Of a stretch of DNA of 64,000 bases, positions 1 through 12,212 are shown one piece after another. How positions within the stretch are numbered: the stretch's first letter is position 1; each line of letters begins with the position of its first letter. Position numbers and translations under genes: made by a program. Source of the stretch: Polytrichum commune (lineage: Eukaryota; Streptophyta; Polytrichopsida; Polytrichales; Polytrichaceae); contig OX485805.1 of the NCBI GenBank assembly GCA_950295325.1, positions 1,986,501 through 2,050,500 on the forward strand. The letters run 5' to 3'. The notes under the pieces were generated by a model, which ran no database searches, was not told the DNA's origin, and saw nothing but the letters and a program-made list of their open reading frames with translations.

Positions 1-1
1 A

Positions 2-202
2 GAGCAGATTGAATTTGCCAAAGACAACCTTCGCCGTTGTTCTGCGCAAGAGCGCGGAGGGATGGCGGTTGAGGAGGACGTTGATGTGCCGAGTGCGCGA
101 CGAGTAGGTCGTGGACGTGGAAATGTAGGGGGTGGACATGGAACTCGAGGTCGTGGCCGTGCAACTGGTAGACGGGGAGCTCGGGGCAACCCTTCCTCGT
201 AA
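2..202 (+). CDS. 3' end of a DUF7869-like transposase-type gene (5' part outside window)
   Basis: The frame is open from the window edge to TAA at 200-202 (66 codons). Its first residues (EQIEFAKDNLRR) match the end of the broken gene at 27.4-30.5 kb (QKYITFAKDNLAR), so this is the last exon of a paralogue. Unlike that copy it continues into a low-complexity tail rich in Arg and Gly (repeated GRGRG/RGRGR, residues about 32-64), typical of RGG-type nucleic-acid-binding tails. Nothing upstream is visible, so intactness cannot be judged. Function is inferred only from the paralogue. Confidence 0.6.
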   Translation, partial: EQIEFAKDNLRRCSAQERGGMAVEEDVDVPSARRVGRGRGNVGGGHGTRGRGRATGRRGARGNPSS

Positions 203-763
203 TGCGAGACTGGAAAACCCACATCGTAGTCGTCACACAATGATTCATGATTAGATGTGATTTCCTTGACAATGTGAGACACCACATCAAATACTCCAAT
301 GATTGGTACTAATTTTTTTGGGGTGGTTCCTCGATGGGAGACCATCATGGCTCCTCTCGGACATGTGGGTGCAAATTTTGTTGATTTCAACACTATGCAG
401 CTAAATGGAACCCCATTGTGGGCACGGTGTACCCGTGCAACTCTTAATGGAAACCACCAGCATTATAGAGGGTGGGTTCATTTATCTAATGTGAAGTGTT
501 GTAATTTGAACTTTGAAGTATGTAATGCAAGGTCTATCCTTTGTATTTGGATGTGGGTTTGGGTTTACTTGTATTAATGAGCCCTCGGTCTGTCACTGTG
601 CACACCACAAACACCCCTTCTATCACGTTTGCAAACCACACTACCCTGCCGCGACCACACACCGTTCCCATGTAGCCACAAAATGTCTTCTTGTTCCCCC
701 GTTCCACAGTGCGCACATACGTTCCCATAGAGCGTTCCCGCGTTCCCATAGAACGTTCCCAGC
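203..763. other. Downstream flank, no gene seen
   Basis: This stretch follows the stop of the first gene. It holds only a short open frame (299-577) with no recognisable motif, probably 3' UTR or intergenic DNA. Confidence 0.4.
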
Positions 764-845
764 GTTCCCATATATCGTTCCCATGTTCCCATATATCGTT
801 CCCATGTTCCCATATATCGTTCCCATGTTCCCATAGAGCGTTTAT
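718..845. repeat. 21-bp tandem repeat (GTTCCCATATATC type)
   Basis: Units start at 764, 785, 806 and 827, a 21-bp period, inside a looser field of GTTCCCAT words from about 660 to 960. The period is a multiple of three, so it is open in several frames and makes repetitive peptides that I do not regard as genes. Confidence 0.8.
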
Positions 846-1559
846 GCGTTCGCTTTAACGTTCCCATACATAGGTTCCCACGTGCGCATCTGGCATTCAC
901 ATGGTCTAAATTCATTGTTCCCACGTTCCCACAAGCTAGTTGCATGTTCCTGGGAGCAATAAATATGTTCCCATGTCCCCAAAATGTAAAAAAATCTTCA
1001 CTTTGGGACTCCCGAAAGTCCCGAAATGTTTAATATAGTGTTTTTAACCCTACAGGGCAGACTCTTCATTGGAAGCCTAAATGACATGTGTGGGTAGTAA
1101 TGAAATCAAATCCCCCTATATACAAGAATTTTATAGAGCAAAACAAATGTATACGTACTAATGGTAGGCTAGAAAATGGGCTCATGTATTTATACTAAGT
1201 CTTTCTTAATTTAATATGATAAATGCCTCCACTACATACACATATTACAAATCATGGAATAAATAGGCCTTTTGTTACATATAAAAGTCAATGGGGACAA
1301 TTACTAAATGATAAAAATGGATGAAAACGGTCAATTAGATGATACCAACACATCAACTATCAAATACCTTTCCTAAACCTTACGGACCCCTCTTGTACAT
1401 TTACCTAAACTCCAAAATTGTTACTAACCTTTTTGAATGAATACACTAGGGGGGAAAAAATACCTCTCCCATATGTATACTATGTATGCTAATGCCTCAA
1501 ATAATACACCTTTCTACACACACACGTTAGTTCATACTTTGTAATAAGTTTCTTTTCCT
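846..1559. other. AT-rich stretch without genes
   Basis: No frame with motifs, no splice-framed coding segment and no clear repeat structure was found. Confidence 0.4.
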
Positions 1560-1714
1560 AACATTGTCAAGCCTCATGCGGACTTACTCTTCCTAAAGAA
1601 AAGAGATTTCATGTTTCATGGGGACCTTGCTTTGGCGCTAAGGGCCGCTTTACATGGGGAGCCAAGGCCAATTTGGGGGTCTAATATGACATGCGTGAAC
1701 CCTTGTTCGTGATT
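1560..1714 (+). repeat. Dispersed coding relic (KPHADLLFLKKRDF), copy 1
   Basis: Read in frame from 1560, this gives about 50 codons including KPHADLLFLKKRDFMFHG and LALRAALHGEPRPIWG before a TGA. Closely related segments lie at about 10765-10910, 10912-11075 and 33815-33990. Amino-acid-level preservation across four copies suggests a fragment of a transposon protein. I do not recognise the family. Confidence 0.55.
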
Positions 1715-2041
1715 GATCTAATCTAATGGTTTTAACAAGGTAGAGGGTGCTTAAACCAACACTTTAACCTATTGCAAATACATATGGCTATGTGGTTGAT
1801 ATATAAAATAGATATTCATATTAGCCTTTGGGCTAAACATAGGTATCAAGAAAGAAATTTAGTCTCAATTGAGTATTTGATGAATATTCAAAGTCAAAAC
1901 CACTAGCTTCCTTAAACCAATCCATAGGCCCCATGTATGGCAACCTCGCATGTGATGAGGACCCCCACCTCCATTGCCTAAAACCAACAAAACATAGTTG
2001 GGTACTAGACCTAAACTACATCAAAGCCCAAGTAGTAATGG

Positions 2042-3295
2042 TACGCAAAACCAAACAGTCTAAACGTATTATACCTACTCAACACACAAATTAAACACCC
2101 CACTCTCCATAATAGTCACCCCGACCAAACCACACTCAACTCCATGGTAAAAATCCTCCAAGACCGTACACAGCCAATCACACTATACAAAGTCAGAGCA
2201 CACGTTAACATTGACGGTAATGAAAAAGCGGATAAACTAGCAAAAGACGGGTTAGAATTAGAACACAGAATTGCCATCCACCCATACGAACATGCCCACG
2301 CCATCCCGTACTATTACCAAAAGGACGTCTGGGCCTCGATGGCAGACGTCCCAGACAAAGGCCCAGTAAGATTCTTAGAAAAACAAATTAAAAAATATGA
2401 TAGGGAAACCAATATAGCAATCATGGCCACACAAACCCCCAACACGTGTAAATGGATAGAAAATATAGACATTGACAAAGAACTGTCCAACGAATTCTAG
2501 ACAAATCCCTTAATCACAGACAAACAAAAATTCTGCCTTATTAAATTCCGCACAGGAACATACATGGGTAATGCTAGAAAACAAATGTTCTTCGGTCACC
2601 AGAGGTACCCCTCTATCACATGCCCTATATGCAATTCAAACGATCCAGACACGTGGCTACATGTTCTACTGAAATGCAACCAACAACATATACACTCACT
2701 ACGAATTAAAAGACATAACAAAGTAGTCAGAGAAATTAGGAAGCTTCTAATCTCGTCCGAAAAATCCCGATGTTTTATTCTCATGAATGCCGGTACCTTC
2801 AATAATAAACCCCAAGAAAATACAGTCCCCAATTGGCTACTCCCCTGCACATGTAACACACAAAGATGTCATTGCAACGCAAGATTTCGACCTGATATAC
2901 TCTGCGTTAAAGGATTACCATATCAAAATGACCCTCCCATTGACATTGACCCTAACCTCACCATACAATTTATTGAATTCACATATTGTAACGACAAATT
3001 TTCCCCAAAAACAATAGAAGCAAAAAACAACAAATACAAACCTTTGATTGATAGTATCGCTTCCAGAGGATGGAAAATCGAACCACTTATTGTCATCACA
3101 GCTGGGGCCCGAGCTACAGCCCACATCCCATCTATGAAAATACTAGAAGAAAATCTCAAAATACCCCTGGTTACCATCAAAAATACCTTTAAAAACATTA
3201 ATACCATTGCAATACAATATGCCATGTCCATCCTCCTCCATAAGAGGAGAATTGAAAACCACCAACCGCTCCCCCAAAACTTAGACCCTCCATAA
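2042..3295 (+). pseudogene. 5'-truncated non-LTR retrotransposon: RNase H, zinc knuckle and endonuclease-like domain
   Basis: One reading frame runs from about 2042 to TAA at 3293-3295, broken by a single in-frame TAG at 2498-2500. The upstream part (SLNVLYLLN, then KVRAHVNIDGNEKADKLAK) is the C-terminal half of a retroelement RNase H domain. After the TAG the frame continues LIKFRTGTYMGNARKQ, then a CPIC-x9-H-x4-C knuckle (about 2618-2677). Next comes RPDI, FIEFTY and a K..KY motif, the spacing expected of a PD-(D/E)XK endonuclease domain of restriction-like type. Reverse transcriptase is missing, so this is a 5'-truncated, dead copy. The clade is not certain. Confidence 0.75.
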
Positions 3296-3299
3296 AATC

Positions 3300-4149
3300 C
3301 AAAAAACTTATATAATATTTAGTATCTATTTACAACTCAGAATGAGGGATTGGTGCCGGTTGGTTGGTACAAATTTCCTGCCTTTTACTCACTTGCAGCA
3401 CCAAGTCACGCGTTACATTTTAGACGATCATACGGACTCGACTGAAATCGAACCTGGAACGTCTTAACTCAAACATCCTCCCACAACCAACCAAGGAATC
3501 ATGACTTGGCGTTCACTCACATAACAAAAACACTAATTATACCCAAAAGGCATGCACCGCCGTGGGCCATGATCGGCCCACGTTATTTGTTTCTCGGTTA
3601 CTATAGTGTCCATCCTCGAAAGAGGAGAGTAGTTTTGTCCCAGCTTCCCCATGTCCTGTGGGCATCAGGTTGTTGGCATTACGAACGGACACTTTATTCA
3701 CGCCGGCCCCTAAAAGGGACCGGAGTTTCTATCTATCTACGCAAAACCACACGGCTACCTCCATAATGATAGCTCCATGATCCCTCCCGGTTTGCTTGCA
3801 AAACCATCACCTTGCATCCCGACCCCCTTGCATCCTGGGAAATGACCCTTTTGTGCTTTGTGGGCCTACCTCCTTGGCGTTGTGAATAGAATGGCTAGAA
3901 TAGGCATTGACAAGCCACCCTAATCCCACCTTGAACCAACCCGAGATAGAGCGGAGCCCGTTACCTACCCTACATGGAGGTCCCGGAGGTCGCTATGAGG
4001 TGGCATCACTAATGGCACCTAAAACCGTCACTCCGTGGGCCCAGACACTCCTACACCGCTGGGTACGGTTCAAGGTCGTAGTGTGTTGGCAATTGGGAGG
4101 TGGTTAAAGGCCCTCTCCACTTCCAAGATGGGGCCTAGGGGTGTTGGAG
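3300..4149. other. No recognisable gene
   Basis: Short open frames occur (for example 3907-4107) but show no domain, no splice support and no second copy in the window. Confidence 0.4.
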
Positions 4150-4250
4150 AAGGAATATGAACCTTGTGTTAAGGAAGGGATTTAAACCTTGGACCTCACA
4201 ACCCTATTCCAACACCTTAGCCACCAACTCCTTGCACATGACATGTGTGA
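4150..4250 (-). mobile_element. tRNA-derived SINE-like sequence
   Basis: On the minus strand a box-A-like TGGCTAAGGTGTTGG (4223-4209) is followed 35 bases later, start to start, by a box-B-like GGTTTAAATCC (4188-4178), the arrangement of an internal RNA polymerase III promoter. Box B deviates from GGTTCRANNCC by one base. No foldable tRNA was established, so it is called as a SINE remnant. Confidence 0.45.
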
Positions 4251-4520
4251 TTGGAGGGCTTTTAAGCACTTTAGATGCAAACTTGGCATTTACCTTATAA
4301 TGTAAAAATGTAGAAATTAAAACACCTCTCCTCCATCCAACATAAAAACTTGTTCCTTATAGATTTTTGGCGGATTCATCTCAAACAATTTGGACTAGAC
4401 TAACTTGGGGTCTTTGAACCTAAATCTGGTGTCTAAATGACTGAACTTAGTAAATAGAGGCTTGTTTACTATTTCAAGGCTTCTTGTTGGATGAATGAAA
4501 AACACTTGTAGGTGGCAATT

Positions 4521-4564
4521 TCCTCTCTCTCTCTCTCTCACACTCACACACACACACACACACA
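4521..4564. repeat. CT then CA dinucleotide microsatellite
   Basis: An uninterrupted CT run passes into an AC run. Simple sequence only. Confidence 0.9.
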
Positions 4565-5618
4565 CCTACCTACCTTATACTGGAGCACTTTTTCCGTATA
4601 CTCGACCAATGTTTCCCCCCCACCATATTATAAATAATCAGATTCGGGAAGGAATTATTGATTACCCCGTCCTAGGCTGAAACAATAGTAAGTATGCAGT
4701 AACGTGGAAGTTTCGTATGGTTGGCGAGGAAGTCTCATTGGACCATTCCCCCTTGCAATTTGTGCACTTTAGGACCCCTGGGCCCTGACGTCTTTCCGCT
4801 GCCCATATCCTGGCGGTGATTCGTGGATGTATAAATGTATACATCAGCAACCCCCCAAAATAGATACTACGGCTTATACAGACGTTGTTGATAATCTACT
4901 GCTCATGCACAATGATACTGTGCATGCTGTAGACTTCGTCTCTTCGCGCCTCACACATCTCTAGAGCTCGCATATATAACAGCTTGGTTTGTTGTGTACT
5001 GGTGTGTGTATGAGGCATTTTGCAGTCTAGCTTTTGGGGTCACGTTGGTTGGAACAGGATACACCTTCCTCATGGCCACTTGTTAGCAACGACAACTGCT
5101 AGTACGCTCAATGTGTTGTAGATGACCTCTTTGTCTTCTCTGAATCGCCACCCCATCGCCACTCACCCTTGCCGATCTTACACAAGATTAATTGCTGTCC
5201 TAGGTGGAACGCTCTCAGTTTTGGTATTCGACTCCCACTGATATATAGTTGGCTTCTCTGCTTGATCTAGCTCATTCGACTTAGTAGGATTTTTCATGCT
5301 GAAGAAGGGCTAGCCTTGATTTTAGCAAAAGAGTCCGCAAACTTCTTCACCCAGTATATTGTGAACTGGAGATTCTACAATAGACGTGCGTGTCAAGCTG
5401 GACTTGTTTGAAAACAAAATTTATATGGGTTCCAATTTGTATGAGTTAGGCTGAGCGAGTGCTGATGATTTGTATTGAAGGATGTACATACCCGTACTGA
5501 CAGCCAGCCCGTTGCACTCATTCTGATCAGAATCTTTAATTGTTTCCTAGCTGCAAGACTTCCCACAACTGAGCCAATTCACTCAGCTACATACACCACC
5601 CGACACTCCCAAATCATC

Positions 5619-7350
5619 ATGGAGGCTGCAAGGTGAGCTCCAGCTCCATATTCCTCTCAATTTATCATGGTCCGTAGCACAAGCAACTTCCAACTGTGTC
5701 CATAGGAAGAACATGGGACATACCCCTTAAATCCCATGGGTCATAATGTTATAGATGGGAAGTTTGTATATCTCGTGATAGAGGGGAGTCATCGTGGGAC
5801 AAACCAAAGTGAGATGCATGAAATATGAGAATTTGTTTCATCTCACAGTTATCCCTCTCAATCAAAGGAAGAATTTCAACCTTTCAATAGTGGGAATTTA
5901 ATAATTTTATTTCAAAACATGATGGTCCCTCTACACTTGACTCTGTCTCCACCAGTTTAGGGTTTTTACTTTGACAATGAATAACATATCATTGTGAGCT
6001 CCAAAAATTATCGGAAAAGTGATTAAAAGTAGCATATTCCCATCATCCATACAAAATGTCCCATCTACATAATTTCCCATGTCCAATTAAACATTCCCAT
6101 TATCAATCAAGAAACATGAGCAAAATTCCCACTCTTTTCATATTCCCTTCCAAGCCTTATGAACCACGAGACATGAAAGGGAATTTTAAGAAATTTCCCC
6201 ATTGGGACACAGGTGAAAGTTCCATGTGTAGGAAACAACCAGCTATTTGAGTTTCTCCCAAGCTTTCACACATGTTTAATAGTCGACGTTGTACACTGGC
6301 AGAGTCGGTGAAGGTGGCGGCCATGTAATGCACCACAACCTCTTCACAATTTTAGCTGTGGACGAAGCTTTGGCTGACCCAACAGCTTCCCCACGGCCAA
6401 TGACAATGTTCGACGCAATCCAGGAAGACAAAGGGGACTCCGAGGTGACAACCCAAACACTTGCCAACCATGAACACGAGGCAGCTTCAGATGAAGAAGA
6501 GCATATTCACGCTGGTGAGTCTATTGCATCTCCTCACCTGACTCCTGCATGTTCATTGCTCCCAATTCCCCTTTGGTGAGAGCAGCGAGCTTCCACAGCA
6601 TAATACTGCGAACATAACAACATATGCACCGTAGATCTTGGCACGCATCCGACAACTGAAATATGATCTAGGACATTGCGCTTGATAATACATGGCCTTG
6701 GTCCTCAGGCATGCCATTATTTGCGGATGCCTTGGTCCTCGCATGCTACCTATCCATTCCATCTTATATTATTATTTCAATATTATTATTATTATTATTA
6801 CAAATTTAACTATGTCACAGGCAGTTGGGCAACCATGTTATATTTATAATAACAGAAATAATGAAGGAATAGTAGAAATTTATGGATTTGGTGAAATGAA
6901 CTGTAGATTGGGATTTATGAGTTGCCAAATAGTTGATGATGATTTTTTGTGGTGATCTATAACAAGTTAAATATGTTGGCAGGATTTAATGTGTTGCTCT
7001 TGGAGGGAGATAGCACCTTACCATTAGTGGTGAGTGCTGCGGATTACTTGGGATTTCTTGAGAAGGAAGTACTACCATTCCCTCTTCATGCCAGGAACCA
7101 AAGACACAAGAAAAACATCTTGTTGAAGTTGGCAGGGGATCTTAAAGTTCTTCCACCACCAAACCCTTCCATTCTTGACCTTGACTTTGACATTCAACAA
7201 TGGAGACACATCATCCGCGAACTTATCAAAGAAATGCGGATTGTGGAAAGTCAATGCTCTTTGGAATTACGCAATTTGGGAGTGTATGTCCTCACATCTA
7301 CGCCATACAATGCATTCTTGGAGTTGCTTGCTGAACATTTAGCCGGCTAA
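5619..7350 (+). CDS. Three-exon gene for unknown 197-residue protein (R family, copy 1)
   Basis: Coding exons are 5619-5632, 6303-6514 and 6983-7350, totalling 594 nt. The tiny first exon encodes MEAA plus two bases and ends at a GTGAGC donor. Exon 2 follows CTGGCAG, exon 2 ends at GTGAGT, and exon 3 follows TTGGCAG. Phases (2 then 1) fit exactly. The protein begins MEAARVGEGGGH, has an acidic His/Glu-rich segment (residues about 50-75), then a conserved C-terminal half with LLLEGD, FLEKEVLPFPLHARNQRHKK, LPPPNPSILDLDFDIQQW and LGVYVLTSTPYNAFLELL. No signal peptide or membrane helix is apparent. I do not recognise the family. The same gene is intact at 36.5 and 59.2 kb, which supports this structure. 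Confidence 0.7.
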
Positions 7351-10015
7351 GGACTTTGTGGCACTTAGAAGTTAAAAATCTATGTGGTTTTGGGTACATG
7401 TTTAGTGTCCAGTGCCGCCATTCGAATTCCAACCCTTTATATGCAACATATCCCTAAGTTGCATGGTAAGGGCTCCAAGTTGATGGTAGCCATAAACTAA
7501 ATTTGCTAATGTAATCCTCGGAGGTTGACTTTGTACTAAATGCCTCCCGATAGAATACCTTTTTAGTATTGTGTATATTTTGTAGTGTGTTTTGGTTGTA
7601 TACTTAGTTGAGAAAATATGTCATGACATACTAAGATCAGCGAGTTTATCATCAAGTCTTGTACAAATTCAATGCCATAAAAATGACAAATCAATTGAGT
7701 CTCTCAAACTGTGACGAGTCTTCAAAGATCACATATACACGATTTGCTTAAAGGATTTCATGGGTGCATGTAAAGCGGTTAGTGTCCAACATTGACTATT
7801 TAACCATCCCAACCCATGACTTATCGTATTAATTCTTGCAGTAATATACAAAATTGGTTACAACAAAATGTTGAACCATTTTGCACCTGAATATAGGTGT
7901 TTGAATAACGAGGTTGATGTGTGAGCTAGGTTGGTGTTTGACGAACACATGTCTCCCCCAACTCAATTGATCACTTCACTTTCAGTGTGAAATGTGCTTG
8001 TGTGTAAGCCACATAAAGTATGAAGAAAGGACTGATTACAAGAAGTGTTAATGCTCCCATATAAATGAGAATAAATCAAAAATGTAAAAGAAAGCAGTTC
8101 AAATGGAAGCCTCGGTCACATTGCTTTTGAAATGACCAAGGTAGTTGGAGCTTCTTCCCCACGGCACATCCTATGTGCCTGTGAATATTGAGTGTTTAAG
8201 ATGGGTAACAACATCGGTACATTTATCATATCATTCATGACCGTAGCATCTCTAGCCCAGGGGGTGGACTCTTCATATCACGCACAAACTAATGTGAGTG
8301 CAAAAAGGGGTATTATTTGAGGCATTAGCAAACATAGTATACATAAGAGAGAGGTATTACTTTTGTCTAGTGTGTACTTTTGAAAAGGTTATTGATTTTT
8401 TTGAAGTAAAGGTGGATGCACAAAAGGGGGCCCTAAGATTTAGAGAAAGTTTTGACAATAGATGTCGGTGTTAGTTCCATCTAATTCACATTTTCATCCA
8501 TTGCTATCATATGGTAATAATCCTCAATGGCTCCCTTGTCCATTCTTATTAGGGTTTGCATTTGGGTTATAGGACAAGTTAGAGGCTCTTGGAGTGCTCA
8601 TGGGCTTCCTTGAGTTTTGCTCTCCAGATTGTGGCTAAGTTATTTTGCTCTTGTCTATGTTTGTTTGATGAAATCGTTGAGTTACATGCTATGAATGACA
8701 AAAATGTTCATGGATGACTTTCTCATTAGAAAGAGAACATGGATGTTACATGTGATTAAGGCATATTTAATTCATGATTCATATTTTATATATTTAGTGG
8801 ACACCATTTTCACATTAAATTGAAAAGCTTAATATAAATACATGAGTCCATGTTCTAGCTTGCCGTTAGTACGACTACATATATTTTCTCCGTGAACTTC
8901 TCACATATTGGGGGTTTCATTTCATAATGACCCACGCACGTCATTTAGGTTTCCAATGACGAGTACACCCCTTGTGATTTATACATACAAGCAAGCATTG
9001 ACATTCACATACATGTACATTTGAAGATCACCTCGCGTGGGGGGGGGGTCACTCCCTGTTATATTCAAGCATACATGTGCGCTCAAGACTTATTTATCGG
9101 GGGGCTATTTACCTTGTAATTTTTTTTTACAAGGTATGGTATTTTTCAAAATAAAGGTAAATGATTGTCTTTTAATACACCTTATCAATAATTATAATTT
9201 CGGGGGAGTCATTTAGAACTGCCATATTTTACTTATACTGCCAAAGAAAATTGGAAAGAAGATTCTAATTTTAAAAAATGCACGGAAATTTTCCCTCCCA
9301 ACACGTAGGTAGAGAACATTAACTCCACATTGGACATGTTGGTTCAGTATCGTTGAAGCCAGCTAGCCTGTGAAGTCATCCATCCAAGTTTTTTCAACAT
9401 AAAATTACCTCTTTCCATCCACTAGCACAAACCCTACCCTAGGCCTGCTACCCCTTGTAATTGTTTCGATGTTATTTTACATGTAGTGACTAGATAAAAG
9501 AGGCCATCACATGTGATGGTATTTTACATGTAAATATGTTTCACTATTTTAGAACCCCATGTATTATATGTAGATTTTTTACAAAATTTAACTATAATAA
9601 ATATATTAGACCCTATTTTTATCGCACATTGTTTCTACGATTTTTGCCAATGATCCCCCCCCCCCGAGTATATCACACACTCAACACTCCTTGAACCATA
9701 ACTTAGATGTTGTGTCTATTATGACAATGCAAAAATGATAACAAATCCTTCCCCCAAAAATTTAGTCTTATGTATATATGTCTAAACTAATATCTGCAAC
9801 CACAATACAATAAAAATAAAAATAAAAAATGTATTTTCTTACTATTATTACAAATGTTCTAAATAGTGTGGAATGTCAATACATTAGTGTGGGGCAACCT
9901 AATTGCACATATCAATTTATACATGCACATTTGATTTCATATATATGAGGTCATGTATAAGCTCAAGTGCCTATTGAAATGTAGTACACTAATATGGGCA
10001 TTTGCATATGTATGA
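7351..10015. other. Non-coding part of repeat R copy 1
   Basis: AT-rich sequence shared with 60931-63515. No frame with motifs was found. Homopolymer G and C runs sit near 9038 and 9655. Confidence 0.5.
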
Positions 10016-10413
10016 ATGTCCTGGGACAAACTTGCATTGTCCACTCAACATGTTATCACTAACAATGAATTGTTTTGGATCTTTGGAGTAGTCACTACAA
10101 CAACACCTTCACCTTTGTCATTTCAAAACCTCACAATCCCAAAATGTATAGTAATACCTTCCAAAGATGGGAGTACTAGGCATCCTTACATGAGAAATGC
10201 ACTGTAGACAATTCTGTAAATCTCAAGAGTGCAACATGTGCAACTAAATTGTTGAAGGACCACACATGCATGGGCCATTGTCACTCATGCCATCCCTTTT
10301 GGCAAGTTCTTCACTACATGGTACATTGATTATGGTAAATATTATGGCATGATTTACAATGATCATGTCTATTGTGCAACCCACATCATTAATCCATGGT
10401 ATGGGAAATAACA
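10016..10413 (+). pseudogene. Decayed coding segment near the end of repeat R copy 1
   Basis: The frame from 10016 gives NNELFWIFGV and KDGSTRHPYM, and then stops. A second segment (10218-10413) encodes ATKLLKDHTCMGHCHSCHP and then loses frame through an extra T in a TTTT run, where copy 3 has TTT. The matching copy 3 segment (63516-63910) is more open. It looks like the remains of a Cys/His-rich protein. Family unknown. Confidence 0.45.
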
Positions 10414-10635
10414 TGCCTGCTATATAAAAAACAAATCATGTATTCTCATTTTACATCATGAACATAATTATTCCAGGGATGAACTCCATAGTATTATTGA
10501 AATTTGGGGCTAGGACAGTTGCAGAGATATTATAACCAACGATGTTTTAGGGGGGTGGGGTCGAGGGTGAGGGCGTATAAAGTTAGACATCATAAACTGA
10601 TACGTCAATCAGATTGAAGAAAATATTAGGCATGG

Positions 10636-11150
10636 TTGATTTGTATTGCTTGCTTTCAAGAAGGGCTTGCACTAAAACTTGTGTACAATTTCACAAGAGG
10701 GAGGTGGTTCTTTCATGCTCTAAAACTGTTGTGTGGTATCTTTCAAGCTCAAATTGTGCTCCCTAACATTGCTAAGCCTCATGCAAACTTACTCTTTTTA
10801 AATAAAAGAGATTTCATGTTCCATGAGGACCTTGCTTTGGCATAAAGGGCCGGTTTGCATAGGGAGACAAAGCCAATTTGGGGGTTTGACATGGCATGTG
10901 TGAATCCATCATTGCTAAGCCTCATGCGGACTTACTCTTTCTAAATAAAAGAGATTTCATGTTTCATGGGGACCTTGCTTTTGCAGTAAGGGCCGCTTTA
11001 CATGGGCAGCCAAGGCCAATTTGGGGCTATGACATGACATGCGTGAATCCTTGTTCGTGATTGGACTGATCCAATAAATCAACCTCGAGTCCTTTACATG
11101 ATGAACACAAGGCCATTCCCTCAAATTCATATTCTAATGCATTAAAGACA
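10636..11150 (+). repeat. Dispersed coding relic (KPHADLLFL), copies 2 and 3 in tandem
   Basis: The first unit (about 10765-10910) is preceded by an open frame beginning at 10636. The second unit (10912-11075, with related sequence to 11150) follows directly. Both match 1560-1714 and 33815-34055. Tandem duplication of a transposon-protein fragment is the simplest reading. Confidence 0.5.
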
Positions 11151-11835
11151 AATTTGACACAACCCAAGGTAAGAGAATTGGGTTGGAGCAAAATGAAATG
11201 CCATGTCACTCAGGCGCTCCATGGCCCTAGGCGTCAATTTGGGCCATGGGAGCACCCAGGGCCCATCAACGGCCTGCGTTCTTTGCGACAGCCACCCCTT
11301 GCCAAGCTCAAGGCAGGGTTGGGCAAGGCAAGCTTGGCCCGGGCTCGGGCCCACAGAGGAGGGGGGAGGCATTGTAATGACCTAAAGTTTACCGATGCAA
11401 ATCAAACCCACTAGGCCTTGAATCACTTACAACCGACACCCAAATTTGATCTCCCAAACCACCAGAAGAACCCACAACTTACAATCAACCCCCCAACATG
11501 AAAATATTACACAAATGTTCCTCGAACCTCCATGCATCCGCAAACAACAACACATGACCTGCAATCGATCAATTGTCTGGACAAGGCCACAATCATTATA
11601 ACTACTGCTACCCACAATTGCAAAACCTAAAGGAAAGATGAAGAAAAAACCAATATTTTTGCACCTAATTCAATAACACTATATTCGTTAAATTGAGACT
11701 TTTTGGGCATTTTGAGATAATCACATAAATAAGAACAAGGATAAATGGAACACATATTGGAGAAAGTTGTAAGATGCGAACACTTTGAAGCGGGTGTTTA
11801 GAACAAGAACCCCATTAATAACTCATATTTGGGAT
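11151..11835. other. No gene seen; one short dispersed repeat
   Basis: Positions 11674-11699 are the reverse complement of the short repeat at 25163-25222 and 30972-31031 (CTCAATTTAACGAATATAGTG core). Otherwise unremarkable. Confidence 0.4.
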
Positions 11836-12100
11836 TGTTTAGGGTGGGCAATCCAAACCTTAGGCCAAGTTGAAGGGGAAATCTTAAAACATTTATATTA
11901 TCGCACAAAAACTTGCATGAATATGGTTTAGGTAGCGCAATCCAAACCATAGATCATATTGAAGGGGAAATATGTGAACCAATATAATATAACATACAAA
12001 ATATTCCAAACTCATATTTGTGATGGTTTAGGTAGGGCAATCCAAACCTTAGACCATATTGAAGGGGAAATCATGTGACACTTATATTATTGCAAAAAAA
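11836..12100. repeat. About 95-bp degenerate tandem repeat, three units
   Basis: The words GGCAATCCAAACC and TTGAAGGGGAAAT recur three times with a spacing near 95 bases. Confidence 0.65.
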
Positions 12101-12212
12101 ACATACAAATTATGGCATGTAAAATGCATAGCATGCTAACACCACACATCCATTGGATAGTGCGACCCAAAATGTTCTTGCCTATGGCCCAAAACCCTAC
12201 GCCTACTATGGC

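Larger units (their letters stand above)
4600..10490 (+). repeat. Dispersed repeat R, copy 1
   Basis: From about 4905 this stretch is closely similar to 35790-38740 (copy 2) and 58535-64000 (copy 3), all in the same orientation. Weaker similarity begins near 4600. It contains an intact three-exon gene (5619-7350). Downstream lies a long tract (7351-10490) without open genes that is shared base by base with copy 3, including a C-run near 9655 matching one near 63160. No terminal repeats or target duplication were found, so segmental duplication and an unknown mobile element are both possible. Confidence 0.75.

Noticed and set aside
6276-6467. Minus-strand 63-codon ORF repeated in all R copies
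   Set aside because: It is antisense to exon 2 of the three-exon gene, whose splice sites and phases explain the conservation.
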